Source of the DNA: Theodoxus fluviatilis
Lineage: Eukaryota; Mollusca; Gastropoda; Cycloneritida; Neritidae
Direction: 5' to 3'
Assembly (NCBI GenBank): GCA_034096865.1
Contig: JAWQFJ010001827.1
Span: 246,586 to 310,585, forward strand
DNA: 64,000 nucleotides
In this document: positions 10,150-21,689 of the stretch, piece by piece
Layout of the letters: each line of letters starts with the position of its first letter
Position numbering within the stretch: the stretch's first letter is position 1
Notes under the pieces: generated by a model
Databases searched by the model: none
What the model was told of the DNA's origin: nothing
The model's input: the letters and a program-made list of their open reading frames with translations, nothing else
Made by a program: the position numbers and the translations under genes

Positions 10150-10230
10150 CAAAGACGGTAAATGAGGAGTGGCTTTTGAATACACGGCGAGTACAACCGC
10201 AAATATACTACTGTCTTCATCAGGCATGAA
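10150..10230 (-). other. Possible short Penelope-like or LINE remnant
   Basis: On the minus strand GCCTGATGAAGACAGTAGTA followed by a stretch to CCACTCCTCATTTACC resembles the boundary sequences often seen near Penelope-like elements. Too short for a firm call. Confidence 0.25.
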
Positions 10231-10413
10231 ACAGAATAAAAACACCTGAACTGGACAGCGTAAAATATCAACTGAACAGGGGTGATTTACACTACTCAGA
10301 GGATGACTAGTGTCTGGGTTCTTTAAAATCTTTATGCTTGTAAGAGTGAAATCATCTCACGCAGTTATCGTATGATGGCGGGGACGAAGAAATAAATATA
10401 TTCAGGAAAGACT

Positions 10414-10414
10414 G

Positions 10415-10495
<81 letters not shown>

Positions 10496-10590
10496 CGTTT
10501 CTCTATTTTTCTCTTTCGTTCTTTTTCTTTCTTTCTGTCTGTCTTTCTCTCCTTTTCTCTCTTTCCCCCCTTTTCTCTCTCTCTCTCTGC
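10414..10590. repeat. (CT)n microsatellite and polypyrimidine tract
   Basis: Pure CT to 10490, then TTTCTCTTTCGTTC-like pyrimidine sequence. It directly abuts the 5' end of the LINE copy at 10.6 kb. Confidence 0.95.
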
Positions 10591-10599
10591 ATTCAATAG

Positions 10600-12420
10600 T
10601 TGTGAAAATGTCTATAGTGAAGGCCAAGGCAAGTTGTATACTGCTTTTGTTTACTGAAAAGGCCTTCGATTTTGTCAACCGTTCGTGTCTGTGGAGAGTT
10701 TTGATTAAGCTTTGTAACTCTACCAAATTTGTGAATATGCTGAAAGATGTGAATTCACATCTAGAGGCCAGTGTACGTTGGAGAGATAGCCTGTCAGACT
10801 CATTTGACTGTCCGGTCGGCGTGAAGCAGGGGTCAGTAGAGTCACCAAAAACTTTCTGTCGCTATATTACGTACGTGGCAGATTACAAAGGGAGTAATAG
10901 ACGTCATGGAGTGCAGTTGGTACCAGGAAAGGAAGACCTGTTTTCCCTACTATTCGCCGGTGACGTTGTGTTACTCTCGTCTACCCCCGTGGGTCTACAG
11001 CGCCAACTGGACAGTCAGAGCGCTGCGGGAGTCGCCTTGGTCTAACCGTCAACCGTGAAAAGACAAAGTGATTGGTGTTTCGAAAAGGAGGTTTTCTGGG
11101 TAGAGGGGAACGATGGACCATAGATGGTAACATTCTGGAAGTGGCGAACCACTATAAATACCTTGGGTTTGTGTTTTCTACAAAATTGTCTTTGTCCATG
11201 GTCACCGATAATCAGGTAGTCAAAGCAAAGCAGAACATCTTACATCTACTCAGAACTATGAGGAATTTACATTCCCAAAGCGCTACTGTGATTTTTAGAC
11301 TGTTGATGCTCAGGTTTTGTTACCAGCTTTGCTGTATAGTTCACAGCTGTGAGGATTGGCTAGAAGGCACAATGTAGAAAAAGCGCACATGTTCGCTTGT
11401 AAGCGCTTTCTGAGTGTTGATTTAAAATCGCCCAACAGCACGTGCTATGGTGAACTGGGCAGATACCCTCTGTTTACGACCACGATAGGCCTACTCCATG
11501 CAGTTAAATATTGGTTCAGGCTGTGCAAAATGCCGGACAGTAGACTTCCCAAGCATACCTTATGCTAACCCATTTTAACATGCCGAAAGAGTTCAACTGG
11601 GTGTAATTAATGGGAAAATGCATGTCAAATCTTGGTTTTGCATACATTTGGAACAGGGGTGGCACCCTGAATGAGAACATTTCTAGCGATGTCTAAACCA
11701 AAGACTGCGGGATTGTTTTTTTATATACAGGAATGCAGCTCGAATCTTAGTGCCAGCCACGATTCACTTTTCATAGGACTTCCAAAGCTTCCCTTGAATA
11801 GGAGCATGATTTATCTTTTATCAATATAAAGACACTCCGAGATGCCTTTATTCGTTTTCGCTTAGGATGCAATGACCTAACCTAAAAATTAATGTTCGGT
11901 CAAGAAAAGACCATAACCCTAACACGGACTGTCCATTTTGCAACGAAACTGATAACGAAGGACACTTTATTAAACTGGCATGTGTGCACTAACATTAGGC
12001 AGAAGTATTTAGCAAGACATGTACAGAATATGAATTCTGCAGATGATCACGTTTGCTCTGTGGAAAAGAGGTTATGAAGACTCAGGACGTTTTCATGTTC
12101 CTTTTCTACGCATTTGAACAGCGCTTGCAGAGAATGCAGGAAATGCCACCAGCCACTCACGATGGATCATCAGGCTGAGAGCGTGACTGTACCAGTTTTA
12201 TCCCTATGTATATATTACACTCTCATGGAATTGAATTACATGAAACTACACCTATGGAATTGTAACAAATATTGACATTTTGTGTCCTTTGATCACGTTG
12301 ACATAATTTATTGTTGTAAGCATTACCGTTCTGCTGTACCATTGTTTTAAATGTGTATATATACATATCTATCATCTTCTATACTAAAGGGTCGTTGGCC
12401 GCAAATAAAGTATCAATTAA
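10600..12420 (+). mobile_element. Degenerate LINE, copy 1 (RT palm to 3' end)
   Basis: The RT begins at TEKAFDFVNRSCLW (motif A, about 10655). It continues through VGVKQGSVESPKTF (motif B, about 10815) and LFAGDVVLLSSTPVGLQRQL (motif C, about 10950), where the first Asp of the catalytic FADD is Gly. After a stop and frameshifts it reads VFRKGGFLGRGERW (11075), ANHYKYLGFVFSTKLS, LGRYPLFTTTIGLLHAVKYW (11455) and CPFCNETDNEGHF (about 11930), a C-terminal zinc knuckle. The 3' end is GGGTCGTTGGCCGCAAATAA at 12388, followed by an AATC-type tail. The endonuclease half is missing, so it is 5'-truncated. I cannot assign a clade. Confidence 0.8.
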
Positions 12421-12536
12421 TCAATCAATCAATCAAATCAAATCACATCATATCAACAAATCAAATCAAATCAAATCAAATCAAATCAAATCAAATCAAA
12501 TCAAATCAAATCAAATCAATTCAATTCAATCAATCA

Positions 12537-12604
<68 letters not shown>
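12413..12604. repeat. (AATC)n/(AATCA)n tail expanding into (CT)n
   Basis: AATC repeats follow the LINE 3' end at once, change to a 5-bp AAATC unit (about 12431-12520) and end in a CT array at 12538-12604. This suggests microsatellite growth from a retrotransposon tail. Confidence 0.9.
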
Positions 12605-12609
<5 letters not shown>

Positions 12610-12679
12610 TCACATGTCAAACTCTCATCAATAACTTTAAGAATTCAGTTACTTTCTGCCCCATGGTGAAATGAGCTAT

Positions 12680-14690
12680 TAACAGAAATGCTCCCTATTC
12701 TCAAACAATCCCAAAAGACTGGAAAGCATACTCCTTACTCAGAGCAGAAGCGTGACGCAATATGATGGAAATGGTCTTACGGTCCAAGATGATGATCTTC
12801 ATGCACCGATAAGAGAAGAGGAGCTAAGGCAGGCAGTAGCAAGAATAAGACAAAAAGCTGCATTGATTGACGACATTCCTGGGGATTATCTCAAAATAGC
12901 AGGTAACTATGTAACCTCCTTCCTAATAGCCCTTTTAAATGTTCTGTTCGAGAGATAGTACTTTCTTCAATGCTGGTGTAAATCTATCACCATCCCCATT
13001 TATAAAGTGTTGATAGGGTTAAATCACAAGAACTACATAGGAATATCAATATTGTGTAGCATTAGTAAATTTGCTATGTCTGTTTTGATACAACGACTAC
13101 GAAACTGGTTGGAAGAAGGCAGAAAGTTTTGCATCAAGGAAGTTGAATTTTGAAGAGACCACTCGACCATTGATAATGTGTGGAGTTCACTCTTTATTCA
13201 CTTGTGGTTAAATATTTTGTATGGCAGAGGTCGCGAGGCAAGCTCTATGTCGCTTTTGTTGATTTCCAGAAAGCCTTCGACTCTGTAGATAGATCCTCTC
13301 TCCGGAATGTTCTGTCCAAAACAGGGTTGTCAACTGAGTTTCTTAGAATGATTCGGGCAGTATAGGCCTACCCACAGGTACAAGCTTTTGTCAGGTGGAA
13401 TGGTATCAACACAAAATTCTTCGATTTTTCAATCGGCGTAAGGCAGGACTCAGTACAGTCCCCGATTATGTTTCGCTACTTATTGACTATTATATTCGTA
13501 ACCTGGGACAACACAGTGTACAGTTGTTGTCTGCGTTGACAGAGATTTTCACCCCTATCTTTGCAAACGATGTGGTGTTACTTGCCACTACTCCAGTTGG
13601 CTTACAACGCCAAATAGACAAACTGTACCAAGCATCTACAAGATTCGGTCTCTCCATTAACACGGACAGAAGAAAAGTTTTGTTCTTTCGAAAGGGTGGG
13701 TTTCTGGGTCTCGAAGAAGGGTGGTCTTTGGGGGGTGGGGGTGGAGGTTCGGTATTGGAGGTCGTAAATCACTATTAATATCTGGGATTTACATTTACTA
13801 TCAGTTGTCTCTACCCTCTGCCCTAGATGGCCTATGTGTAAAAGCAAAAGATAAAAGTGTCCAATTGCTGAAGACTATGCGGAAATTACACACTGTAAAA
13901 ACGACAGTCTTCTTCATTCTCAGATACAACCTTCGTTACTTTACGGATCTGAGTTTGGTGACAGGAAAAAAGAGAGAGCATTGAAAAGGCGCACGTTTGC
14001 CTGTGTACGAGGTTTTAAATGTAAGTATCAATAGTTCAAATGTCATGTGCCACAGAGACCTGGGTAGATACCCTCTGTACATAAACACTTCAATGCGAGC
14101 GGTTGAATACTGGCTACGGCTTTCTAAAATGTCAGATGACAGACTGCCTAAGCAAGCATACACCATGTTGTTGACCAAAAATTTTTAAGTGAAGATGAAT
14201 TGGGCATGATCAGTCCACCAATGCCAATCGAAACTTGGGTTTGCATTTGTGTGGACAAACAGTGGAACAAACAAAGAGAGAGTTTTATCCGGGCGCTCAG
14301 ACAAAGACTACGTGACTACTATCAACAAAAATGGAGCATGAAACTTAACGAGGGTGACCAGTGTACGTTTTATTGATCCTTCAAACGGAAATTAGAGCTC
14401 GAAAACTATCTAAATAATGTAGATATATAGAAGTTCAGAGACGCATTTGTACGCTTTTGTTTCAGTTGCAACGCCTCTAAAGCAAATAAAAGGAATGAAC
14501 AAAACTCTGGAAAATAATGTCCATTTTGTTCAGAATATGACAATTATCGTAACTTTTAAATCCACTGTCAAGCTTATGATGATCTGAGGCGCAAGTACAT
14601 TTGAAACATGTACAGAGGGTAAAGTATGCAGAAGTAAGGTATTTGATCAAAGGACATAATGTAAGTAACACGCGAGACGTTATACTGTAC
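12680..14690 (+). pseudogene. Degenerate LINE, copy 2 of the same family
   Basis: The order is the same as copy 1 but starts earlier. It reads LHAPIREEELRQAVARIRQK (12800) from the pre-RT region, then YVAFVDFQKAFDSVDRSSL at about 13245 (motif A with its Asp). FANDVVLLATTPVGLQRQID (13555) is motif C with the first Asp changed to Asn. VLFFRKGGFLGLEEGW (13680) and LGRYPLYINTSMRAVEYWLR (14065) follow. Stops and frameshifts break it throughout. The arrangement GGFLG...LEVVNHY matches copy 1 closely, so these are two members of one family in tandem, in the same orientation and separated only by microsatellites. Confidence 0.75.
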
Positions 14691-14699
14691 ATGTAGCAA

Positions 14700-15470
14700 C
14701 AAGCTAGAGCATTCTCCAGATGATCATGTTTAGTCGCGAATGTAGTAACGAGTTTTGCTTTTCATTGTCAATGGGGGGACCGGTCTGCAAAGATCACTTT
14801 TGTGCAGAGTGACCCATCACCAGTTTTGTACTTTTAGTGTCAGTTTTGTTCTAGCATTAGTAAACTGTAATAATTGTCAGGTGTAATTATTTCCCCGTGC
14901 CAAGCGCCGCCAAGCACGTGCTCCCTGTGCTACTACCTGCGTGTGAGCGGGCTTTCTGCAGTCTTGCAGGACTCACGACGACCGTGGATGGTTGAGCTTC
15001 GGCTCTCCGATTTCCTAAGACCTACGTGCTGACTTCTACCCTTTATGTCGCCCCACCCTCTTTCCGTTGCGATGTTCTTGCCCTCCGCTGTTTTCGCCAC
15101 CTGCCCCATGCACCCGAGTGGTGTGAACTCTGATCACAGGGCTTATTTAATACATGGTCGCGTGTAGACTTTCACTACACTGGTGAAAGAGCCTGCTTGA
15201 CTCCGAGCGCTATGAGGGTGTATTTCTGAGGTTGGACGAGGGTCTCCATGCACCAATCAAGGCCCTCTTTCCTTCTGAAGTCATTCTTCTCCAAGCATTC
15301 AACTGACCATGTGAATGAGTCTGCCATCATGCTTTTGTATTGCTGGTTAGTATCAGAATACATTTTAATACCGTGGAAGCCCATTGCTATTTGTTTTCAA
15401 ACACATCGAACCTATCCCCTTTTCTACCTCTCCCTATTTCCATATTTCTTTCTCCACTCGGTTATATATA
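14700..15470. other. No recognisable gene
   Basis: Mixed-composition sequence. 14900-15160 is more GC-rich (GCCGCCAAGCACGTGCTCCC, CGCCCCACC) and may be the untranslated end of an element, but nothing can be named. Confidence 0.4.
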
Positions 15471-15477
15471 TATAAAA

Positions 15478-15605
15478 TTTGGCCAGCCCAAATCTTAATG
15501 TTGCTTTCGTCCAGCCAAAATCCAGATCGGGTACTAGATTTTGATTTGGGCATGCACAAATCCTTATTTTGATTCAATCAACTCATACATGCATGTGGAT
15601 TACAT
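15478..15605 (-). repeat. TTTGGGCTGG repeat, left inverted copy
   Basis: The reverse complement (GATTTTGGCTGGAC, AAGATTTGGGCTGGCCAAAT) matches the array at 21.7-21.9 kb. Both copies end beside a short TATATA run. Confidence 0.6.
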
Positions 15606-15873
15606 TTAATAACTTTATTATCCTAAAAATCGACAATGATACATTTGTGACATTTCAATAGAAAAAATACGTTTCACAATCTCTCAGCACACTAATATGA
15701 ATTACATTTACTTGTATTACTTAAACTAATTCTATTACCCATTTTGTAACCAATGTCTTTATTACATAACCATGTGGTGATAACATTTGATAACGTCAGT
15801 GTGAAGTTATCTATAAAAAGCTACTACGACATTACATTTGTGACATTTTGAGTGAAAGCACACACTTTTCATA

Positions 15874-18160
15874 TTATCTTTTAAAGCATTTATGTGTATT
15901 AAAAAACTTAGAAGCAATTTTGACAGTGCTGTTTAATGAATGACATTTTGTGGCGCACTTATTCTCAGCTTTCTTGCAGCGACACCTATTTTTAATGCAG
16001 CTTCCTCTACAGGTACATGTGAATTCACCATTAGTTGTCTTCCACTGGACATGTTCACGTGAAGCCTTAATCAGGGTGACTTCTGGCAGTATTGTTGGGT
16101 CAATATCATCAAGAGAAGTTAAGCTGACATGTCTCATGTCAACAAGTTCTTGAGCAGAAAAGCAGGTCTTGATTATTCCCGCTTTGCAATACACTTGGTA
16201 CGGCGCTTGAGAATTGTTTTTCTTTGAGAGGACCTTGCATGGTAGCAGCCTGGCATCTGTGTTAGTTTGATCTGTGTTGCTTATCCGCACCCCAACTGTA
16301 TCTTTTATCGCATATTCCTTTTGAAGCTGTTTCATTAGGATGCTGTGTCTCTCTATTTGCCGACGTGGTGTTTCCAAGTAGTTGGCGCAGGCCTCTTTCC
16401 GAATAATTGCATGGGGAGCATCTATAGCTGTTTCATTCACTACATCGGACGCTAGCCAGGCCACAAACTGTCCAGTTTAAATTCGCTCCACTTGTGGAGT
16501 GTGTGTAAGTGGCACGAAGCTAGTGTCTATAACCTCTGTGATTTTAAAGACTGCATGTGTACTTGCATCTACCGGAGCTCCATGAAGAGTGCCTCTGCCG
16601 TCAATTTCAATGCCCATTGCCACCAAGTTGTTGTCATGAAACAGGTCATAGTTACGGCCCCGTTTAGATGCTGAAGACCGTGGAGGCGGAGATCTAGAAG
16701 AAGCATCTCTGAAAGCCGCGTCAACTTGAGGTGGTTTTGTCTGAGCGGAAGGTACACATTGATTCGTGACAGTTTCTTCACTGCTGAGGGTTTTATCAGA
16801 AAGAAACCCATTCATTATGTTTGAAAACAAGCCCTCTGTGCTTAACTGTTCTTGGATCTGTGTGACTGGTGTCAACTGGAAGTGTATCAGCTGCTTCATT
16901 GCTATCTAGACCGTCACCTTTGTTGGTCCCAAAAAGCACAGGATCAATGTACTCTTCATTGAGTGGACCTTGGTTTGCAAGCTCCGACAGTAGATAAAAG
17001 TCCTGGTGAGGTCGTTGTCCAAAAACAACTTCATATGGTGTCTTGCCTGTAGCTGCAGCAGTTGATGTGTTTATTGTGTGTGTGACAACCTGAAGGGTAG
17101 AGGACCAAGTGCCACAATATTCATCAAGCCACTTTCCAAGTTAAACCTGAAGATCATCATGTTCATCAAGCCACTTTCCAAGTTAAACCTGAAGATCACC
17201 ATGATCATCAAGCCACTTTCCAAGTTAAACCTGAAGATCACCATGTTCATCAAGCCACTTTCCAAGTTAAACCTGAAGATCACCATGTTCATCAAGCCAC
17301 TTTCCAAGTTAAACCTGAAGATCACCATGTTCATCAAGCCACTTTCCAAGTTAAACCTGAAGATCACCATTTCCTCGCTCCACACAACCCTGTGTCTGTG
17401 GATGTCGAGGCCGACCGTGGATGATAAAAAGACCAGGCCACAAATTGGTTAATTCTCATATGACATCAGCAACAAACTCTCTGCCATTGTCTGGCTGGAG
17501 ACTCCTGGGTGGTGCAAACATACAGAAGAGACTGGTAAGCTTTTCTGCTACCTAGCTCTGCTGCCTGTTTCCTCATAAGTGGGAAAGTCCAAGAATATTT
17601 ACTGAAATGATCTCTGGCATGCATGATCCAATTATATTCGCCATCAGGTTTGCTTTGCATGTCTATGAGATCCACCTGCACCCTGGTGAGGAATCCAAAA
17701 GAGATTATTGGCTTTGCTGATTTTGGTTGCTTCAGGGGTATTCGAAGAAGACATCCTTCGCATGTCCTGAGGAAGAGTTCAACAGCTGTACGTGGAATCC
17801 AACTGTAGTTCTTCTTGACCTCATCCCAGGTTCTTGAGCGGCCACAATGGCCTACACGCTGGTGACACTGGAGAATTGTATTAAAGATGTTGTCTTTCGT
17901 GGTCACTGGACATGATGTCTTCTTACAAAACAGGAGCTTGTTTGACCCTATTTGATCATCTGGAAATGTTGATTACACCAGTATATGAAGGCCGCCCCTT
18001 CCTCACACTTGCTACCTTTCTCCAGTTGCAATGCTACCATTGCCTTGTCATAGGCATCCTGGGTTGTAAGAAACTTGTCTTTCTTGGCCTGATTCAGTGT
18101 GGATGTATAGTTTTCTAACAGTTCATAGAATGTTTGACTAGATACAAAGGCAAAGAGACA
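15874..18160 (-). pseudogene. KRBA2-like integrase gene, decayed
   Basis: Read on the minus strand from 18160 downward. LENYTSTLNQAKKDKFLTTQ and YDKAMVALQ form the N-terminal part. HQRVGHCGRSRTWDEVKKNY with CEGCLLR (17850-17740) is the H2C2 zinc-binding domain. VQVDLIDMQSKPDGEYNWIM and DHFSKYSWTFPL (about 17670-17570) form the integrase core, with its first Asp in VDLIDM. HGRPRHPQTQGCVERGNGDL (about 17420-17370) carries the last catalytic Glu. TGKTPYEVVFGQRPHQDF (about 17050) follows. A variable linker leads to the cysteine-rich tail CTCRGSCIKNRCRC and CATKCH at 15960. Lesions include a stop and frameshift near 17910-17970, a TAA repeated in a 42-bp tandem array (17120-17371) and a stop between the 16.5 and 16.46 kb segments. 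TTTATT at 15614 may be its polyadenylation signal in reverse. It is a different subfamily from the copy at 1-879. Confidence 0.8.
17120..17371 (-). repeat. Six-copy 42-bp tandem repeat inside the integrase
   Basis: Units start at 17120, 17162, 17204, 17246, 17288 and 17330 and are almost identical. On the coding strand each is 14 codons (LGKWLDEHGDLQV plus a TAA). The stop is present in every unit, so it arose before the array expanded. Confidence 0.95.
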
Positions 18161-18205
18161 ATGACTTTACAGGTCTAATCTGACACTCATTCACTTACTT
18201 TACGA

Positions 18206-18232
18206 GAAGTGTGAGCGTTTTTCACACTTCAC
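18206..18232. repeat. Short perfect inverted repeat (hairpin)
   Basis: GAAGTGTGA and TCACACTTC flank a loop of about seven bases. A further GAAGTGTGAC lies at 18321. It is immediately left of the RTE insertion site. Confidence 0.6.
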
Positions 18233-18353
18233 GTGACACTCGTTCCATTCAATGCCAAACCCTTTGATGACATTTCATGCACTCTGACAATCATTCACTC
18301 GTATGCCACACTTTTGATAAGAAGTGTGACTTCTAAGATTTTCAAGATTTTAA

Positions 18354-18363
18354 TTTTGAATTA
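18354..18363. repeat. Target-site duplication, left copy
   Basis: TTTTGAATTA, identical to 21661-21670 on the other side of the RTE-like element. Confidence 0.8.
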
Positions 18364-21300
18364 CTTACTTACTTACTTAGGCCCATCGCTCCTCCTGGAG
18401 CATAGGCCATCGGCGACAGTTCTCCAGCGGGCGCGGTCCTGGGCAGCTCTCTCAATCTGTGTCCAGGTGGTGCCACTCCTCCTCAGCTCTGCCTCAGTGT
18501 CTCGCCGCCAGGTGTTCCTAGGCCGTCCTCTTTTCCTTTTCCTCTGAGGGTTCCAAGTGAGGGATTGGCGGGTCACGCTGCCGGGTGGTTTCCGCAGCGT
18601 ATGTCCAATCCATCCCCACTTTCTCTTCCCTATTTGGGTGATGATGGGGTCCGGTTTGGCTCTCTCCCACAGATCCTCAATCCTGAAACGATCAGGCCAC
18701 CAAATCCTGAAGATCCGTCTGAGACACCCGTTGATAAATGTCTGGATCATGTGCAGCATCCGCTTGGTCATCCTCCATGTCTCTGATCCGTATAGAAGAA
18801 CTGATTTCACATTGGAGTTGAAAATCCTCAGTTTCGTCGCCTCCCCTATCTCTTTGGAGGCCCATATGTTCTTCAGCATGATGAATACCACCCTTGCCTT
18901 GCCAACCCTAGCAGCCACATCGCTATCTGTGCCGCCTTGCCTGTCGACAATGCTCCCGAGGTAGACGAAGGAGTCTACTTCCTCCAGAGGTTGTCCGTCC
19001 AGTATGATAAGGTTGTCATTTGTCGTGTTCATCTTCATCAGCTGGGTCTTCTTCTTGTTGATTTGGAGGCCTACCTTTGCTGAGACTTCTGCTAGGCGTG
19101 TCTTCTTCTCCTGCATCTGGGTCTGTCGGTGGGACAGAAGTGCCAAGTCGTCCGCATAGTCTAGTCTAAGTCCTCCAACTGCGTCCAGAGGGTCCACTGT
19201 ATCCCGTTTCTTGCTCCTTCTGTGGTGGACTTCATTATCCAATCGATGGCAAGCAGAAACAGAAAAGGTGACAGCAAACACCCCTGTCTGACGCCGGTCT
19301 TTACTGTGAAGCTGACCGACAGCCCGCCACCGTGAATCACTCTGCATGCCATGTCCTTGTAGGTGTTCTGGATCAGCGTGATGAGTTTCTCTGGCACACC
19401 GTAATGTCTCAGCAGTTTCCACAGAGTCTCTCGGTCCAGGCTGTCGAAGGCCTTCTCATAGTCTATAAAATTGATGTAGAGGGACGAGTTCCACTCTAGC
19501 GACTGTTCCACAATAATGCGAAGGGTGGCGATGTGGTCTGTACAGGATCTGTCCTGGCGAAAACCTGCTTGCTGGTCTCGAAGCTGACTGTCCACTGCCG
19601 CCTTAATTTTCTCCAGCAGGATCTGTTCAGCACTTTACCAGGCATGGATAGCAGCATAATCCCTCTGTAGTTGCTACAATCCCTCAGGTCTCCTTTTTGG
19701 GGCAGCTGCACTATGAGGCCTTCTCGCCAATCTACTGGAATCTCCTCCTTCTCCCAGATCCTCGCAAACAAGCTGTGGAGCATGTCAGTGGCTGTGGTGA
19801 TGTCCGCCTTGATAGCCTCTGCTGGTATGCCATCAGGACCAGCAGCTTTCTCGTTCTTCAGTGACCTGATGGCTTCCTGGATCTCCTCCTTGCTAGGCTG
19901 GTCACAGTCAATTGGAAGAACAGTCTCTGCAGGTGGAATGCCTGCCGGCTCATCTGGGGCTGGCTTGTTCAGTAGTTCACTTAAGTGTTCTGCCCACCTC
20001 CTCCTCTGGTCGTCTGTTGTGGCTAGCGGATTCCCTTGCTTGTCCTTCACTGGCCTGTCGGTCTGCTGGAGCTTTCCTGACAGTTTCTTTGTGAAGGTAT
20101 AGAGGTCTTTAAGGTTCCTCTGTGCGGCAGCTTCTTCTGCTTGCTTTGCCAGGCCATCAACAAACTCTCTCTTGTCTTTCTTGATGCTCCTTCTGACCTC
20201 CTTGTGGGCACATGTGTACTCTCTCTGTGCCTCGGCCTTCGCAGCTCGCGTTCTGCTGTTGTTGAGCGTTGCTTTCTTTGCTTTCCTCTCCTCCATCTTT
20301 TTCAAGGTCGCCCCCGTCATCCACTCCTTCTGTTGTATTCGTCTTCTTGCCCAGCGTCTCCTCACAAGTGTCAGCCCATAGTCGCTTGGTATGCTGCCAG
20401 ATAGTCTCGACGACTGCGTCTGGATCCTCATACAGTTCATGGAGCACCTGGAACCTGTTGGAAACGGCAACGCAGAACTGCTCGTGAGTCTCCTGGTCCC
20501 GCAGAAGGTCCACGTTGTAGCGTGTGCGGGTGTTGGCTGGTTTTGCGTGTCGTTTCCGGCGTAGTTTGACTGTTTCTAGCACCAGGTGATGATCCGATAC
20601 TGCGTCTGATCCTCTCTTCACACGCACGTCTCCGAGCGATCGTCGAAACTTCTGGCTGATGCACACATGGTCTATCTGGTTCTCCGTTGTATGATCCGAG
20701 GATCTCCAGGTGGCCTTGTGTATGCGTTTGTGTGGGAAAACGCTGCCTCCAATGACTAGGCTGTTGAGGGCGCAGAGATCGGCAAACAGTTCTCCATTCT
20801 CATTCATCTTTTCCAGTCCATGCTTTCCCATCACCTCCTCATACCCTGTATTGTCTGCTCCTACCTTGGCATTAAAATCTCCCGTTAAGATGGTAAAAAC
20901 TTTGCTGCTCTGCTTATCGAGTATGTCTTGCAGCTGCCTGTAAAAAATTATCCTTCTTCTCGTCCTCTGTGTCGTTGGTAGGAGCATAGCACTGCATCAC
21001 ATGGAAATTGATCTTCTTTTTCTTGGTGGCGAATGTGGCAGTGATGATTCTTGGTCTCACTGGCTGCCAGCTTACCAGGGCTCTCTGTGCCTCTCTCGAC
21101 AACATGAAGGCTACGCCCTCGGTGTGTGGGGCGTCCTCATCCTCATGCCCGGAGTACAGCACCGTCTCTCCTGATGTCAGTCTCAACTGGCCAGCCTGCG
21201 TCCATCTGGTCTCACACAGTCCAAGCAGCGAAATGTTGTATCTCTCCATCTCCTTTGCCACCTGCGCTGCTTTTCCGGTCTCATACATGGTGCGTACGTT

Positions 21301-21660
21301 CCCGGTGGCAATCTTGGTTATCCTCTTAGGTGTCAGAAGGGGCGTCGGCCTTGCAGCTTACCGTGGGCTTTCACTGCAACGCGTCATAGTCCTCTGTGAT
21401 GAGGCCCCGTCCTCTCCCAAGCCGCGTCCTCGTTGAACTGTCGTCGATGTATCTGTAACACTCAATTGTTACAGTTAGGGTTGTTGGCCCTAAGCAAACC
21501 CCTTAGCCTCGGGAAGAGGTGGTCCATATTCGTCTGGCCTCTACCCTTTGACCTGTCCAGCTTGGGAAACCCTGCCTCACATGGTCCATTCCTTATCGTG
21601 GTGTGAGAGTTTGCGTGTCTCAGTGACCCTAAGAGCTATGCCAGCGGGAGTGTAAAAAAG
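18364..21660 (-). mobile_element. Nearly full-length RTE-like LINE with 10-bp target duplication
   Basis: The element is about 3.3 kb, the usual size of RTE-clade LINEs. Its 3' tail is a short (TAAG)n run (18361-18380 on the plus strand). The 10-bp sequence TTTTGAATTA occurs at 18354-18363 and again at 21661-21670, exactly outside the two ends, which is a convincing target-site duplication. Endonuclease and RT are both present and about 350 bp of 5' UTR precede the ORF. The RT sequence (for example DSFVYLGSIVDRQGGTDSDV, LLYGSETWR) resembles RTE-clade LINEs such as trematode SR2/SjR2. The clade is recalled from memory and not tested by phylogeny. Confidence 0.85.
18373..21330 (-). pseudogene. 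RTE-like endonuclease/reverse transcriptase with four frameshifts
   Basis: Reading down the minus strand: TGNVRTMYETGKAAQVAKEM, LGLCETRW (endonuclease start, 21320-21180); GDFNAKVGADNTGY (20880); ENQIDHVCIS (20680); SDHHLVLETVKLRRK (20590); SKEEIQEAIRSLKNEKAAGP (19890); SNYRGIMLLS (19680); FIDYEKAFDSLDRETLW (motif A, 19455); GVRQGCLLSPFLF (motif B, 19290); YADDLALLSH (motif C, 19155); YGSETWRMTK (18780) and GHTLRKPPGSVTRQSLTWNP near the end. All key RT and endonuclease residues I can check are intact. The frame breaks at four points: an extra T in a T-run near 20945, a small indel near 20345, a missing base near 19621, and a 5-bp duplication (TAGTC twice, 19157-19166) just before YADD. Confidence 0.85.
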
Positions 21661-21670
21661 TTTTGAATTA
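21661..21670. repeat. Target-site duplication, right copy
   Basis: TTTTGAATTA, directly after the 5' end of the RTE-like element. Confidence 0.8.
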
Positions 21671-21689
21671 GATTAGCCTAATTTATAGT

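Noticed and set aside
17071..17452. Repeat protein of LSKLNLKITMFIKP type
   Set aside because: It is the reverse or shifted reading of the 42-bp tandem array inside the decayed integrase.
20141..20487. Plus-strand ORFs across 18.5-21.4 kb
   Set aside because: These are antisense shadows of the RTE-like endonuclease/RT on the minus strand.
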